64,000 nucleotides of DNA from Aquimarina spongiae. GTDB lineage: Bacteria; Bacteroidota; Bacteroidia; Flavobacteriales; Flavobacteriaceae. Below are positions 8,994 through 19,509 of this stretch, in pieces (the stretch's first letter is position 1; each line of letters starts with the position of its first letter). The notes beneath the pieces were generated by a model. It ran no database searches. It was not told the DNA's origin and saw nothing but the letters and a program-made list of their open reading frames with translations. The stretch is taken from positions 310,001 to 374,000 of the forward strand of contig NZ_FQYP01000006.1 in assembly GCF_900141785.1 (NCBI RefSeq), given 5' to 3'. Both the position numbers and the translations under genes were made by a program.

Positions 8994-10183
8994 TAACTGT
9001 TGTATTTTTCCAAGGCTACTCTTAATATTTCAATGGCTTTTTTTAAATCTCTTCGATTAAGTACATAAGCTATTCTTACCTGATTTAATCCCTCATTTGG
9101 GCTGGAGTAAAAACCAGATGCTGGCGCTAACATAACGGTTTCTTTGTTCAATTCAAATTTATCGAGTAACCATTGTGCAAAATGATCTGCATTATCGATA
9201 GGTAATTCGGCAATACAATAAAAAGCGCCCATAGGTTCGGCTACTTTTACCCCAGGAATTTCTCTTAGGCCTGCAACCAAAGTATCCCTACGATTTTTAT
9301 ATTTCGAAACGGTTTCCTGATAATAAGATTCTGGGGCTTCGAGAGCGGCTTCACTGGCAATTTGTGCAAAAGTAGGAGGGCTTAACCTAGCCTGAGCAAA
9401 TTTCATAGCCGTTTCCATAACACTTTTGTTTTTGCTAACGATACATCCAATTCGTGCGCCGCACATGCTGTATCTTTTGGATACAGAATCTACTACAATA
9501 GCATGTTCATCCAGCTCTTTTTCCTGTAGCACCGAATAGTGTTCGATATCGTCGTATACGAATTCGCGATATACCTCGTCCGAAATCAAAAACAAATCAT
9601 ACTTGATCGCTAGCTTGGCCAATTGTTGTATTTCGTGTTTACTGTATAGATATCCTGTAGGATTACCAGGGTTACAGATCAATATGGCTTTGGTCTTTTT
9701 TGTAATCAGCTTTTCAAACTCTTCGATTGCGGGTAGTGCAAATCCCGTTTCGAGTTTTGATATCACAGGAACTACGGTAACTGTAGATTGCGTAGAAAAA
9801 CTATAGTAATTAGCGTAGAAAGGTTCTGGTACTATGATTTCATCCCCTGGATCAGTAATGCTACCCATAGTAAAAATCAAAGCCTCACTACCTCCAGTAG
9901 TCACTAAAATATCATCAGAAGTTATTGTGATATCATGTTTGGCATAATACCCTGCCAATTTTTTTCGAAAACTTTCAAAACCCGCAGAATGACTATAGGC
10001 TAGTACATCCAACGAATGGTTTTTTACCGCTTCCATAGCTTCAATAGGCGTCTTAATATCCGGCTGACCAATGTTAAGGTGATAAATGCGCTTGCCTTCC
10101 TTTGCAGCTTTCTCTGCAAAAGGTACCAATTTTCGAATTGGTGATTCTGGCATTGCTTTACCTTTTTGAGATACAATAGGCAT
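8993..10183 (-). CDS. PLP-dependent class I aminotransferase (aspartate aminotransferase-like)
   Basis: 396 residues of fold type I. HLNIGQPDI at the N-terminus, CNPGNPTG in the middle and DSVSKRYSMCGARIG with the PLP lysine are the marks of the AspC/AspAT Ib group. Likely amino donor is aspartate or another amino acid; substrate cannot be fixed. Translationally coupled to murB. Confidence 0.9.
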   Translation of the reverse strand: MPIVSQKGKAMPESPIRKLVPFAEKAAKEGKRIYHLNIGQPDIKTPIEAMEAVKNHSLDVLAYSHSAGFESFRKKLAGYYAKHDITITSDDILVTTGGSEALIFTMGSITDPGDEIIVPEPFYANYYSFSTQSTVTVVPVISKLETGFALPAIEEFEKLITKKTKAILICNPGNPTGYLYSKHEIQQLAKLAIKYDLFLISDEVYREFVYDDIEHYSVLQEKELDEHAIVVDSVSKRYSMCGARIGCIVSKNKSVMETAMKFAQARLSPPTFAQIASEAALEAPESYYQETVSKYKNRRDTLVAGLREIPGVKVAEPMGAFYCIAELPIDNADHFAQWLLDKFELNKETVMLAPASGFYSSPNEGLNQVRIAYVLNRRDLKKAIEILRVALEKYNS

Positions 10184-10217
10184 CTGATCTGATTTTAAAA
10201 ATAAAATAGCGGTAAAT

Positions 10218-10236
10218 TTCTTAAATTATTTAAGAA
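10218..10236. promoter_or_regulatory. Inverted repeat in a divergent intergenic region
   Basis: TTCTTAAA and TTTAAGAA, eight-base perfect arms with a three-base centre, sit between the aminotransferase start (10183) and the protease start (10288). It has no T run. It may be a binding site for a dimeric regulator; AT richness makes a chance match possible. Confidence 0.3.
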
Positions 10237-10287
10237 TTAAATACATATTAACGACTATTTTTCAACTATTTTTCTATATTTAGAGGA

Positions 10288-11637
10288 ATGAAGATTTTAT
10301 CACAGAAATTTTATCATTTTCTTAAAAGCAAGACCCTTGTTTTCCTTCTGTTTTTTAATGTTGTAGCGTTTTCTCAATCTCACTTCAGTTTACCGGCCGG
10401 ATCGTCTAGTGACAAAATAAAATTCGAATTTGCCAATAACTTAATGATTATTCCTGTGTATGTCAATGGAGTAGAGCTTTCTTTTATTTTGGACACTGGT
10501 GTAGGGTCTACAATTATCTTTAGCGTGGACAACAAAAACTCTTTAGAACTTAAAAATGCCACGAAAATATATCTTAGAGGGTTAGGAGATGAAGCTCCTG
10601 TAGAAGCTATTAAATCTGTTAGTAATGAAGTGAGAATAGGTAAAGCGCTTAGTGCATCACATACAATTTATTTGGTTTTGGACGAGTCGATTAATTTCTC
10701 TCCAAGAATGGGGTTTCCTATTCATGGAATCATAGGGTATGATTTTTTTAGAGACTTTATTATGGATATTAATTATTCTAATAACTATATAAAAATTAAT
10801 AGACCAAGTACCTATAAGTACAAAAAATGTAAAAAGTGCTATCGAACAGATTTAGGGTTCCAAGATCAGCATAAAAGACCTTTCTTGACCGCAAAATACA
10901 AATCTAAGAAGGGATTGATAGATGTGAATTTGTTATTGGATTCAGGCTCTGGGTCTTCTCTTTGGTTGTTTGAAAATAAAGAAAAGGGGATAGAAGTTTC
11001 AGAAAATTCATTCAGAGATTTTTTGGGTAAAGGTTTTAACGGAGATATCTATGGTGAGCGCACCAAAATTGATGAATTGCATATTGGTGATTTTATGCTT
11101 AAAGATGTTACTACTTCATTTCCAGATTCTGTATACATCAAAGGAATTTCGGTGAATAATAGGCAAGGTTCCCTGGGAGGTGGAGTATTGCGAAGATTTA
11201 ATGTGATCATGGATTATCCAAATAAAAGAATATCACTTAGGAAAAATAATTATTTCGAAAAACCTTTTCACTATAATATGAGTGGATTAACGATCCAGCA
11301 TGTTGGTTTTGCATTTGCAAAAGATTATAACGAAAAAGACCGATTTTATATAGGATTGAATAAAATTATTAATCAAAAAACGGTACAGTTTACCAATGAT
11401 TTTGTGCTAAAACCTAAATACGAAATTTCGGATGTTCGACCAGGTTCTCCCGCAGAGGAAGCAGGGCTTAAAAAAGGAGATATTTTGATCGAAATTAATG
11501 GGCGAAAAGCCTATACCTATAAATTGTCAGAACTTAATGATTTGTTTTATCTGGAAGAAGGAAAGAAAATAAGGCTTAAGATAAATCGATTAGGCGTTGA
11601 GATGCGTTTTGATTTTAATCTTAGAAAAGTAATATAA
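10288..11637 (+). CDS. Retropepsin-like aspartyl protease with C-terminal PDZ domain
   Basis: 449 residues. A signal peptide (residues 1-30, ending around VAFSQS) leads to a periplasmic protein with two aspartyl protease half-sites, FILDTGVGSTII (about residue 67) and LLDSGSGSSLWLF (about 217), and a PDZ domain at about 375-449 (DVRPGSPAEEAGLKKGDILIE). Family members are single-chain pepsin-like folds often joined to PDZ in Bacteroidota. The substrate is unknown. Confidence 0.88.
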   Translation: MKILSQKFYHFLKSKTLVFLLFFNVVAFSQSHFSLPAGSSSDKIKFEFANNLMIIPVYVNGVELSFILDTGVGSTIIFSVDNKNSLELKNATKIYLRGLGDEAPVEAIKSVSNEVRIGKALSASHTIYLVLDESINFSPRMGFPIHGIIGYDFFRDFIMDINYSNNYIKINRPSTYKYKKCKKCYRTDLGFQDQHKRPFLTAKYKSKKGLIDVNLLLDSGSGSSLWLFENKEKGIEVSENSFRDFLGKGFNGDIYGERTKIDELHIGDFMLKDVTTSFPDSVYIKGISVNNRQGSLGGGVLRRFNVIMDYPNKRISLRKNNYFEKPFHYNMSGLTIQHVGFAFAKDYNEKDRFYIGLNKIINQKTVQFTNDFVLKPKYEISDVRPGSPAEEAGLKKGDILIEINGRKAYTYKLSELNDLFYLEEGKKIRLKINRLGVEMRFDFNLRKVI

Positions 11638-11640
11638 ATG

Positions 11641-11670
11641 AAAAAGGATTGTCATCAGACAATCCTTTTT
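11641..11670. terminator. Bidirectional terminator between protease and DUF1573 genes
   Basis: A 13-base perfect stem (11641-11653 and 11658-11670) with an ATCA loop starts and ends in A/T runs, so it can stop both convergent genes. Confidence 0.85.
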
Positions 11671-11690
11671 TATAGTAAGTATTAAAACTT

Positions 11691-12086
11691 TTAATTTTCT
11701 AGAACGCTTTTGCTAAGGACAGTTCCTTTAATTTTTATAGCCATTGTAGGGCTACTTGCTGCGTTAGAAGTAACGGTAATTGTTTTACGAATTGGTCCAA
11801 CTCTTTTGGTATCGTACTTTACCTCGATTACACCGGTTTCTCCCGGTCCGATAGGAGCCTCAGGCTTTTTTGGAATGGTACATCCACAGCTTGAATATAC
11901 TCTAGAAATCACTAAAGGAGCATCTCCAGTGTTCTTGAATTCAAATTGACGAACGCCATCACTTCCTTTGGCAATCTCACCATAATCGATAACTTCAGTT
12001 TTAAATTCTATTTCGGCTTTACCATCCTGCGCTTTCACAGCAAAACTGACAAGACCTATAAATAAAATCATCATCACTTTTTTCAT
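11691..12086 (-). CDS. DUF1573 domain secreted protein
   Basis: 131 residues with a signal peptide ending near VKAQ. DUF1573 is shown by VIDYGEIAKGSDGVRQFEF, YSSCGCTIPKKPEAPIGPGE and IRKTITVTSNA: an immunoglobulin-like fold with a conserved SCGCT. The family is abundant in Bacteroidota and its role is not established. It has its own promoter with a palindrome across the -33 box. Confidence 0.9.
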   Translation of the reverse strand: MKKVMMILFIGLVSFAVKAQDGKAEIEFKTEVIDYGEIAKGSDGVRQFEFKNTGDAPLVISRVYSSCGCTIPKKPEAPIGPGETGVIEVKYDTKRVGPIRKTITVTSNAASSPTMAIKIKGTVLSKSVLEN

Positions 12087-12107
12087 AATGTAGGTTTTTG
12101 TTACGTG

Positions 12108-12148
12108 TAAAAGTAATCACTTTTTAATCAACATCAAAATTGATGTTG
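12108..12148 (-). promoter_or_regulatory. DUF1573 promoter with overlapping palindrome
   Basis: Reverse strand: TTTG (12138-12135), 19 bases, then TACTTTTA (12115-12108), one mismatch from TAnnTTTG. The perfect palindrome CAACATCAAAATTGATGTTG at 12129-12148 (nine-base arms, two-base centre) covers the -33 box, the classic position for a repressor or activator site. Confidence 0.5.
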
Positions 12149-12279
12149 CCTAGTACTAACGTTAAAGTGAGGATAATATTCTGTCTTTTTTTACCATGTT
12201 ATGCGTTTTGGGTAACAAATTTTTCGCAGCAATGGCCATAATTTCTGATATCACACTTTATACTTCGTACTATAATAAT

Positions 12280-12287
12280 TACTTTTG
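12280..12287 (+). promoter_or_regulatory. -7 element of the valS promoter
   Basis: TACTTTTG matches TAnnTTTG exactly and lies 33 bases before the valS ATG. No -33 TTG was seen at the usual spacing. Confidence 0.45.
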
Positions 12288-12319
12288 CACTTCAAAATTT
12301 CCAAAAATCGGACCAAAGT

Positions 12320-14953
12320 ATGGCATTAGCAGCAAAATATGATGCAAAATCGGTAGAAGAGAAGTGGTATAACTACTGGATGAAAAACAACTATTTTCAT
12401 TCTGAAGTAGATGAAAGAGAGGCGTATACTATAGTAATTCCCCCTCCAAATGTGACAGGGGTCTTGCACATGGGGCATATGCTTAATAATACCATTCAGG
12501 ATGTGCTGATAAGAAGAGCTAGACTGAAGGGATACAACGCCTGCTGGGTTCCCGGGACGGATCATGCCTCTATTGCTACTGAAGCCAAAGTAGTAGCAAA
12601 ATTAAGGGAAGAAGGTATTAGCAAGAACGATCTTACACGAGAAGAGTTTTTGAAGCATGCATGGGATTGGACTCATAAGCATGGTGGGATCATTTTGGAA
12701 CAGCTTAAAAAATTAGGAGCATCTTGTGATTGGGAACGCACGGCGTTTACCATGGATGACAACCTGTCAGCTTCGGTAATCAAAGTTTTTGTGGATTTAT
12801 ACAACAAAGGCTTGATTTATCGTGGATATCGTATGGTAAATTGGGATCCAGAAGCCAAAACTACCCTTTCTGATGAAGAGGTGATATATGAAGAAAAGCA
12901 AGGGAATCTATACTACCTAAATTATAAGATTGAAGGAAGCGATGATTTCTTAACTATAGCTACTACAAGACCCGAAACCATCTTAGGTGATACTGCTATT
13001 TGTATCAATCCTAATGATGAGCGTTTTACGCACCTTAAAGGTAAAAAAGCTATTGTTCCTATTGCTGATCGTGCAATTCCGATCATTGAGGATGACTACG
13101 TGGATATGGAGTTTGGAACAGGATGTCTAAAAGTTACTCCGGCGCATGATCAGAATGATAAGGAGCTTGGTGATAGACATGGGTTAGAAGTACTAGATAT
13201 TTTTAATGATGATGCGACTTTAAACGCGCTTGGTTTACACTATGAAGGCAAAGATCGTTTTGTAGTTCGCAAAGAAATCGTAAAAGAGCTGGAGAGTATT
13301 GGTGCTTTGAATAAAATCGAAACACACCTCAATAAGGTAGGAACCAGTGAGCGTACAAAGGCAGTTATCGAGCCTAAACTAAGTGATCAGTGGTTCTTAA
13401 AAATGGAAGATTTGGCAAAACCTGCTCTAGATGCGGTTTTGAATAAAGAGGTAAATCTTGTTCCCGAAAAGTTCATAAACACCTACCGTCATTGGATGGA
13501 AAACGTACGAGATTGGAATATTTCTCGACAGTTGTGGTGGGGACATCAAATACCTGCCTACTATTATGGTAAAGGGAAAGAAGATTTTGTAGTAGCGGAG
13601 AGTAGAGAACAAGCTTTGGCTTTGGCACAGGAAAAAACAAATAACTCTGCACTTACCGACGCGGATTTGACTCAAGATCCTGATGCCCTGGATACCTGGT
13701 TTTCTTCATGGTTATGGCCAATGAGTGTGTTTAATGGTATTTTGGAACCAGAGAATGAAGAGATCAATTATTATTATCCGACTCGAGACCTGGTTACGGC
13801 ACCCGAGATTTTGTTCTTTTGGGTGGCAAGGATGATTATTGCTGGATACGAATACAAAGGAGAGAAACCATTTACCAATGTCTATCTAACAGGTATTGTA
13901 AGAGATAAACAAAGGCGAAAGATGTCAAAATCTTTGGGGAATTCTCCGGATCCTTTGGATTTGATCGATAAATACGGTGCAGATGGAATAAGAGTAGGGA
14001 TGTTGTTGAGCTCTCCTGCTGGTAATGATCTGATGTTTGATGAAGATTTATGTAAGCAGGGTAGTGCATTTGTGAACAAGATATTCAATGCGTCTAGATT
14101 AATCTTAGGTTGGGAAGTTGATCACAATATTGAACAGCCTGAAGCTTCTGCTATTGCTGTGAATTGGTACAAATCAAGGTTTCAGAAAGCCTTGTCAGAA
14201 CTAGAAGATAGCTACTCAAAATATAGAATTAGTGATGCGTTAATGACAACCTATAAATTGGTTTGGGATGATTTCTGTAGTTGGTTACTAGAAATGATCA
14301 AACCTGCATATGGTAGCCCAATAGATGGTAAAACGTATAATGAGGTTATTGCAATGCTTGAAGAAAATTTAAAAATACTACATCCTTTTGTGCCATTTAT
14401 ATCCGAGGAGATTTGGCAACAGCTTGCAGAACGAAATGATGATGAGGCTTTGATTATTGCCAGCTGGCCAGAGGTGAATGAAGTTGATGAGAACTTGATT
14501 CAAGGATTTGAAATGGCTTCGGAGGTGATTTCTGGGATACGCACCATCCGAAAAGAAAAGAATATAGCGTTCAAAGAATCTATCGAGATGATGGTGTTGA
14601 ATGTCCAAAATAATAGCGCTGAGTTTGATTCGGTAATTGCTAAAATGGGTAATCTATCCACATTAGCTTATGTAGACGAGAAAGTAGATGGTGCGCTTTC
14701 GTTCCGGGTAAAATCGAATGAATATTTTATTCCTATTTCCGGAGCTATTAATGTAGAAGAAGAAATTAAAAAGTTAACTGAGGAGTTGACTTACACCGAA
14801 GGTTTCTTGAAATCAGTACAGAAAAAATTGCAGAATGAGCGTTTTGTAAATAATGCGCCAGAGCAAGTTATTGCCAACGAGCGAAAGAAAGAAGCAGATG
14901 CTGAAGCAAAAATTCAAACGCTAAAATCAAGCCTTGAGAGTTTGCAAAACTAA
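12320..14953 (+). CDS. valS: Valyl-tRNA synthetase
   Basis: Charges tRNA-Val with valine. The 877-residue length fits. [15 protein letters not shown] carries the HIGH-type motif, [12 protein letters not shown] marks the editing domain, and [10 protein letters not shown] (KMSKS from residue 534) completes the class I active site. The C-terminal 70 residues form the expected coiled-coil arm. Confidence 0.97.
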   Translation: MALAAKYDAKSVEEKWYNYWMKNNYFHSEVDEREAYTIVIPPPNVTGVLHMGHMLNNTIQDVLIRRARLKGYNACWVPGTDHASIATEAKVVAKLREEGISKNDLTREEFLKHAWDWTHKHGGIILEQLKKLGASCDWERTAFTMDDNLSASVIKVFVDLYNKGLIYRGYRMVNWDPEAKTTLSDEEVIYEEKQGNLYYLNYKIEGSDDFLTIATTRPETILGDTAICINPNDERFTHLKGKKAIVPIADRAIPIIEDDYVDMEFGTGCLKVTPAHDQNDKELGDRHGLEVLDIFNDDATLNALGLHYEGKDRFVVRKEIVKELESIGALNKIETHLNKVGTSERTKAVIEPKLSDQWFLKMEDLAKPALDAVLNKEVNLVPEKFINTYRHWMENVRDWNISRQLWWGHQIPAYYYGKGKEDFVVAESREQALALAQEKTNNSALTDADLTQDPDALDTWFSSWLWPMSVFNGILEPENEEINYYYPTRDLVTAPEILFFWVARMIIAGYEYKGEKPFTNVYLTGIVRDKQRRKMSKSLGNSPDPLDLIDKYGADGIRVGMLLSSPAGNDLMFDEDLCKQGSAFVNKIFNASRLILGWEVDHNIEQPEASAIAVNWYKSRFQKALSELEDSYSKYRISDALMTTYKLVWDDFCSWLLEMIKPAYGSPIDGKTYNEVIAMLEENLKILHPFVPFISEEIWQQLAERNDDEALIIASWPEVNEVDENLIQGFEMASEVISGIRTIRKEKNIAFKESIEMMVLNVQNNSAEFDSVIAKMGNLSTLAYVDEKVDGALSFRVKSNEYFIPISGAINVEEEIKKLTEELTYTEGFLKSVQKKLQNERFVNNAPEQVIANERKKEADAEAKIQTLKSSLESLQN

Positions 14954-14973
14954 ACAAAAGAGCTATAAATAAT

Positions 14974-15013
14974 AAAAAAAGCACCTTGAAGAAATTCAAG
15001 GTGCTTTTTTTTA
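14974..15013. terminator. Bidirectional terminator between valS and the ACBP gene
   Basis: A long stem (AAAAAAAGCACCTTGAA paired with TTCAAGGTGCTTTTTTT) with a GAAA tetraloop at 14991-14994. A/T runs at both ends serve both strands. Confidence 0.9.
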
Positions 15014-15277
15014 ATCCTTTATATACTTATTTACGTATTCTATATACTTTAGTTTGGCCTCTTCTGGTGTTAAGTCTTTAACCTGAAACAAGGCATTTAA
15101 CTTAAAAGCATTCCTGAGTTGGCTATTCCCAGAAGGAGTGTAGAACCCATCAGCATGTGTAGCCTGCTTATAATAGGCATAGAAATGAAGCATAACGTCC
15201 GGCGGAAATTGCATTTTTGTGTTGCAAGCCTTCTCATATGCTTTTTCAAAAGCAATATTTAATTCCTCATTGGTCAT
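15011..15277 (-). CDS. Acyl-CoA-binding protein
   Basis: 88 residues. FEKAYEKACN, LHFYAYYKQATHAD and the closing AKLKYIEYVNKYI follow the ACBP signature, a four-helix bundle that carries long-chain acyl-CoA in the cytosol. ACBP is mainly eukaryotic but is found in some bacteria. Its start is two bases from the end of psd, which suggests it works with phospholipid synthesis. Confidence 0.92.
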   Translation of the reverse strand: MTNEELNIAFEKAYEKACNTKMQFPPDVMLHFYAYYKQATHADGFYTPSGNSQLRNAFKLNALFQVKDLTPEEAKLKYIEYVNKYIKD

Positions 15278-15279
15278 GA

Positions 15280-15927
15280 CTAAAGATTAGCTATAACACT
15301 TTCTCCTCCTCTTACTTTTTGATTTAAAGTAACATTAAGTTCGGTACCTATTGGTAAATAAACATCTACTCTCGATCCAAATTTGATAAAACCGCTATCC
15401 GATCCCTGAGTAACTTTTTCACCTTCTTTTGCGTAGTTCACAATTCTTTTGGCCAAAGCACCTGCAATTTGCCTGTAAAGTACTTCAACAAGATTATTTT
15501 TTACCACTACGGTAGTTCTTTCATTTTCTTCTGATGCCTTTGGATGCCAGGCAACCAAATATTTCCCCGGATGATATTTGCTAAAGATTACTTCTCCATT
15601 TATGGGATGGCGGGTGACATGCACATTTATTGGAGACATAAAAATAGAAACCTGTAACCTTTTGTCATCAAAGTGTTCTTTTTCATGTACCTCTTCGATA
15701 ACAACCACTTTACCGTCTACCGGTGCCACTACTGTGTTGTCACTTACTGAGGTTTTTCTTTTAGGGTTTCTAAAAAACTGTAGTATTAAAAATAGTAGGA
15801 CTAGACTCAAAGCCAATATGGCAAATTGCCATTCGTCATTCTGGATGGCTACATATGAAGCAACATTGATACCTATAAATAATACCAAAGTTATCGAGAT
15901 GATTTTGTATCCTTCTTTATGAAACAT
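15280..15927 (-). CDS. psd: Phosphatidylserine decarboxylase, short form
   Basis: Makes phosphatidylethanolamine from phosphatidylserine. 215 residues match the short class. Two membrane segments lie at about 10-52. HPINGEV and KYHPGKYLVAWHPKASEENE are conserved, and FIKFGSRVDVYLP holds the Gly-Ser self-cleavage site that yields the pyruvoyl group. It overlaps cdsA by 11 bases. Confidence 0.94.
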   Translation of the reverse strand: MFHKEGYKIISITLVLFIGINVASYVAIQNDEWQFAILALSLVLLFLILQFFRNPKRKTSVSDNTVVAPVDGKVVVIEEVHEKEHFDDKRLQVSIFMSPINVHVTRHPINGEVIFSKYHPGKYLVAWHPKASEENERTTVVVKNNLVEVLYRQIAGALAKRIVNYAKEGEKVTQGSDSGFIKFGSRVDVYLPIGTELNVTLNQKVRGGESVIANL

Positions 15928-16720
15928 ATTTCAAAATTTGTAAAAATGCATATAGAAATGGGCTTGCAAAAATAACACTATCCAATCGATCATAAATACC
16001 ACCATGTCCAGGCATTATAGATCCACTATCTTTTACTCCAGCTTGTCTTTTGAACTTCGATTGTATTAGATCTCCCAATGTCCCAAAAATACTCATAATT
16101 ATGCTTATAATCAACCAAATTGTAAGTGTAAGTGTATGAGATATGGTGGCTATAAGGTATCCGGCAAGGATGGAAAAAACAAATCCACCTACGAATCCTT
16201 CGATTGTTTTTTTAGGAGATATGCGCTCAAGTAACTTATGTTTTCCAAAATTCTTACCTACCAAATACGCAAAACTATCGTTGGTCCATGTGATTAAAAA
16301 GGCTCCTGCAATGATTAGCGGTTGATAGTCGCCAGAGTAATTAGGAGTTAACGTTAAAAAGGTAATCGAAGTGATGAGATAGAAAATACTCGTCCCATAT
16401 TTTCTTTTTTCGAACATCGGTATGATCCTGATGGTAAGAAGATCTTTGATCAAAAATAACTCTGTAATTAAGGTAAGCACCAAAATAGGAATGATGAGGT
16501 ATAACTGATGCTGAAAAAAATTCATCAGGGCAAAAAAGAAAATGAAAAGGATGTACAGTCTTTTATTTTGTAAATTAATTAGTTTTTGAAACTCGTATAC
16601 GGATATCATACCGAAAATAAAAAATACACCTATGAATGTATATTTGGATACGAATATGCATACCAGTAGGATTACGACGTATAAAAAACCTGATAAAGAC
16701 CTAGTGAGCAGTTCTTTCAT
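15917..16720 (-). CDS. cdsA: Phosphatidate cytidylyltransferase
   Basis: Makes CDP-diacylglycerol from phosphatidate and CTP at the inner membrane. 267 residues with about eight membrane helices. The C-terminal signature KDSGSIMPGHGGIYDRLDS is diagnostic. First in a tight cdsA-psd-ACBP run that supplies phosphatidylethanolamine. Confidence 0.95.
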   Translation of the reverse strand: MKELLTRSLSGFLYVVILLVCIFVSKYTFIGVFFIFGMISVYEFQKLINLQNKRLYILFIFFFALMNFFQHQLYLIIPILVLTLITELFLIKDLLTIRIIPMFEKRKYGTSIFYLITSITFLTLTPNYSGDYQPLIIAGAFLITWTNDSFAYLVGKNFGKHKLLERISPKKTIEGFVGGFVFSILAGYLIATISHTLTLTIWLIISIIMSIFGTLGDLIQSKFKRQAGVKDSGSIMPGHGGIYDRLDSVIFASPFLYAFLQILKYVS

Positions 16721-16809
16721 CTACTTGTAATTGTTGTTTTGTTGATGTGGAAGTGTACGTCAAGGATCATGTTGGTTAGTGCCAAATTAATGATTCGGCT
16801 GATTTTGAA

Positions 16810-17421
16810 TCATAAATCTTCCAGCAGGAGCAAATATAAATTTTTTGAACTACTTCCATAGCTTAAGAAATCCTTTTCTTTTTGTGGTTCAAAATCTTTA
16901 ATGGTAGTAATGTTTGAAGGAATGGCGTTTTTGTTTTTGTCTTTAATTCCTTTTAATCCTTCTCCGATGCTCTTAACTAATTGACTTGTAGAGGCTAAAA
17001 TCACAAAATTATCCGGTAGTTCAGTGAGTTTTTTTTCTCGTAATTGATTTGAAGAAACTAATATGGCACCGCTATCTGCGATTAAATATTCGCAGGTAGC
17101 GAAAAAGAAAGAAGCATTCGAATTTTTGACGTAATTTAAATTGTATCCAGAAAATTTGTGTTCCAGACCAATGTCAAAACAGCAAACATCTTTTTCGTAC
17201 CAATCATTTTCCAATAGGATCTTGTCAAAAGAATCCAGGACCTCTTCATCTTTGTCACAGTATAAAAACTTACCACCGTTTCTTTTGAAATTCATCATGA
17301 AACTTTCATCGACAGGTAGGTCGATTTCTGGCATGTATTTACTGCGATCATCAATGTGACGCTCCTTACTCTTTTGGTCTGATTTAGATTTTGATGAAAA
17401 TAATCTTCTAAATAGACTCAT
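16810..17421 (-). CDS. LUD domain protein (LutC/YkgG-like)
   Basis: 203 residues. The middle part, with CEYLIADSGAILVSSNQL and FVILASTSQLVKSIGEGL, matches the LUD (lactate utilisation) fold. The protein stands alone, without lutA or lutB, so lactate oxidation is not implied. In flavobacteria a copy sits between ftsH and cdsA, as here. Confidence 0.8.
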   Translation of the reverse strand: MSLFRRLFSSKSKSDQKSKERHIDDRSKYMPEIDLPVDESFMMNFKRNGGKFLYCDKDEEVLDSFDKILLENDWYEKDVCCFDIGLEHKFSGYNLNYVKNSNASFFFATCEYLIADSGAILVSSNQLREKKLTELPDNFVILASTSQLVKSIGEGLKGIKDKNKNAIPSNITTIKDFEPQKEKDFLSYGSSSKNLYLLLLEDL

Positions 17422-17472
17422 CTTTGGATTATGATTCGGGAATTACAATTTTAACCTATCTTCAAAGATAAA

Positions 17473-17510
17473 AAAAATCTTAACCAAAATTCTGTTCGGT
17501 TAAGATTTTT
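17473..17510 (-). terminator. Terminator after ftsH
   Basis: A 13-base perfect stem (17473-17485 and 17498-17510) with a 12-base loop, followed on the reverse strand by a T run. It separates rsfS-ftsH from the LUD gene. Confidence 0.75.
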
Positions 17511-17535
17511 CATTTTACAAGTAAAAATATCTTTA

Positions 17536-19494
17536 TTAAGAAGGCTCAGGAATGATTTCTTCTTCTTTTTTACCAAATGGGCGCTCCCCGAATATCTTCT
17601 CAAGATTGTCTTTGAAAATCACTTCTTTTTCTAGTAATACTTCGGCGAGCTCAGTTAATTTATCTTTATGTTTCTCTAATAAATCAATTGCTCTTTGGTA
17701 TTGTGTCTCAATAATATTTGAAATCTCTTTGTCGATTAACTCACTAGTTTGTTCACTATATGGTTTTGCAAAACTGTACTCACTTTGTCCAGACGAATCA
17801 TAGTAAGTAAGATTACCAATTTTATCGTTAAGCCCATAAATGGTAACCATAGCTCTGGCTTGTTTAGTTACTTTTTCAAGGTCGCTTAGTGCACCGGTAG
17901 AGATTTCATTAAAAATTACTTGCTCTGCAGCACGGCCTCCCAACGCTGCACACATTTCGTCCAACATTTGATTTGGGCGAACGATTAATCGTTCTTCAGG
18001 AAGATACCACGCAGCTCCCAAGGATTGTCCTCTAGGAACGATGGTTACTTTTACTAAGGGTGCAGCGTGCTCTAACATCCAACTTACTGTTGCATGACCA
18101 GCTTCGTGGAAAGCAATAGCACGTTTTTCTCCTGGTGTAATGATTTTGTTTTTCTTTTCTAATCCACCAACAATTCTATCTACAGCATCAAGGAAATCTT
18201 GTTTCCCTACTGCTTTATTACCTTTTCTGGCAGCAATTAAAGCAGCCTCATTACATACATTGGCGATATCTGCTCCAGAGAATCCTGGCGTTTGCTTAGC
18301 AAGGAAATCTGTGTCAAGTTCGTTATCTAATTTTTTGAGAGGTCTTAGGTGTACCTCAAAAATTTCTTTACGTTCTCTTACGTCTGGTAGATCCACATAG
18401 ATCTGACGATCGAATCGCCCAGCACGCATTAATGCTTTATCCAATACATCTGCACGGTTAGTAGCAGCAATAACAATTACATTGGTATTGGTTCCAAAAC
18501 CGTCCATTTCGGTAAGTAATTGGTTCAATGTGTTTTCTCTCTCATCGTTAGATCCAGAGAAATTACTCTTACCACGTGCTCGACCTATAGCATCAATCTC
18601 ATCGATAAAAATGATCGCTGGAGATTTTTCTTTAGCTTGTTTAAATAAGTCTCTTACCCTTGAAGCTCCAACTCCTACAAACATCTCAACAAAATCAGAT
18701 CCTGATAGTGAGAAAAAAGGCACTTTAGCTTCACCGGCAACAGCTTTAGCCAAAAGGGTTTTACCTGTTCCCGGAGGTCCTACTAATAAGGCACCTTTAG
18801 GGATTTTACCTCCTAGAGACGTATATTTTTCTGGATTTTTAAGGAAATCTACAATCTCTTGTATTTCTTCTTTGGCCCCTTCAAGACCAGCAACGTTTTC
18901 AAAAGATACTTTTACATCTGTATTTTGGTCAAAAAGTCGTGCTTTGGATTTTCCAATATTAAAGATTTGCCCGCCAGCACCTCCACCAGCGCCTCCACTC
19001 ATTCTTCTCATAATAAAAATCCATACTCCAATGATCAGCGCAAATGGTAATAAAGTGATGAAAATCTCTCCCCAGAAACTACTTTCTGTATCATAACTAA
19101 CTGTAGTGCTCAGGTTATTTTCTTTCTTTATCGTGGCAATCTTATTTTCAAAATTCTGAAGATCTCCAAATTCAAATTGGTAATCGGGATCACTAGGGCT
19201 TTTAGGAAGGATGGATTTGCTTCTTCCTTCTTTGTGTTTATCCAAAGCTCTAGCTTCGGGAGTTAGAAAAACTTTAGCTTGTCTGCGATTAGTAACAACA
19301 ACAACTTTTTCTACTTCACCTTTTTCTAAAAAGTCCTGGAATTCTGAAGGAGAGGTGTTAGGAGCAGATCCAAGGCCACTGCTACCACCCATAAAATTTA
19401 ATACTAAAAAACCAACAATAATAATAGCGTATATCCAATATGCGCTAAATTTTGGTTTTTTATTTGGTTCTGGTTTTTTATTTTCTTTCGCCAT
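17536..19494 (-). CDS. ftsH: ATP-dependent zinc metalloprotease FtsH
   Basis: Membrane-bound AAA protease that removes damaged membrane proteins and regulatory substrates. 652 residues with membrane helices near 17-35 and 136-158, Walker A GPPGTGKT (about residue 239), Walker [12 protein letters not shown], the arginine-finger region and the zinc motif FHEAGH (about 462). The sequence [11 protein letters not shown] just after the second helix is a flexible linker. It follows rsfS by 15 bases. Confidence 0.97.
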   Translation of the reverse strand: MAKENKKPEPNKKPKFSAYWIYAIIIVGFLVLNFMGGSSGLGSAPNTSPSEFQDFLEKGEVEKVVVVTNRRQAKVFLTPEARALDKHKEGRSKSILPKSPSDPDYQFEFGDLQNFENKIATIKKENNLSTTVSYDTESSFWGEIFITLLPFALIIGVWIFIMRRMSGGAGGGAGGQIFNIGKSKARLFDQNTDVKVSFENVAGLEGAKEEIQEIVDFLKNPEKYTSLGGKIPKGALLVGPPGTGKTLLAKAVAGEAKVPFFSLSGSDFVEMFVGVGASRVRDLFKQAKEKSPAIIFIDEIDAIGRARGKSNFSGSNDERENTLNQLLTEMDGFGTNTNVIVIAATNRADVLDKALMRAGRFDRQIYVDLPDVRERKEIFEVHLRPLKKLDNELDTDFLAKQTPGFSGADIANVCNEAALIAARKGNKAVGKQDFLDAVDRIVGGLEKKNKIITPGEKRAIAFHEAGHATVSWMLEHAAPLVKVTIVPRGQSLGAAWYLPEERLIVRPNQMLDEMCAALGGRAAEQVIFNEISTGALSDLEKVTKQARAMVTIYGLNDKIGNLTYYDSSGQSEYSFAKPYSEQTSELIDKEISNIIETQYQRAIDLLEKHKDKLTELAEVLLEKEVIFKDNLEKIFGERPFGKKEEEIIPEPS

Positions 19495-19509
19495 TTAACG
19501 GTGTGCTTT

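Noticed and set aside
18482..19096. 204-codon frame on the forward strand
   Set aside because: Antisense to ftsH, which has all its motifs in the other strand.
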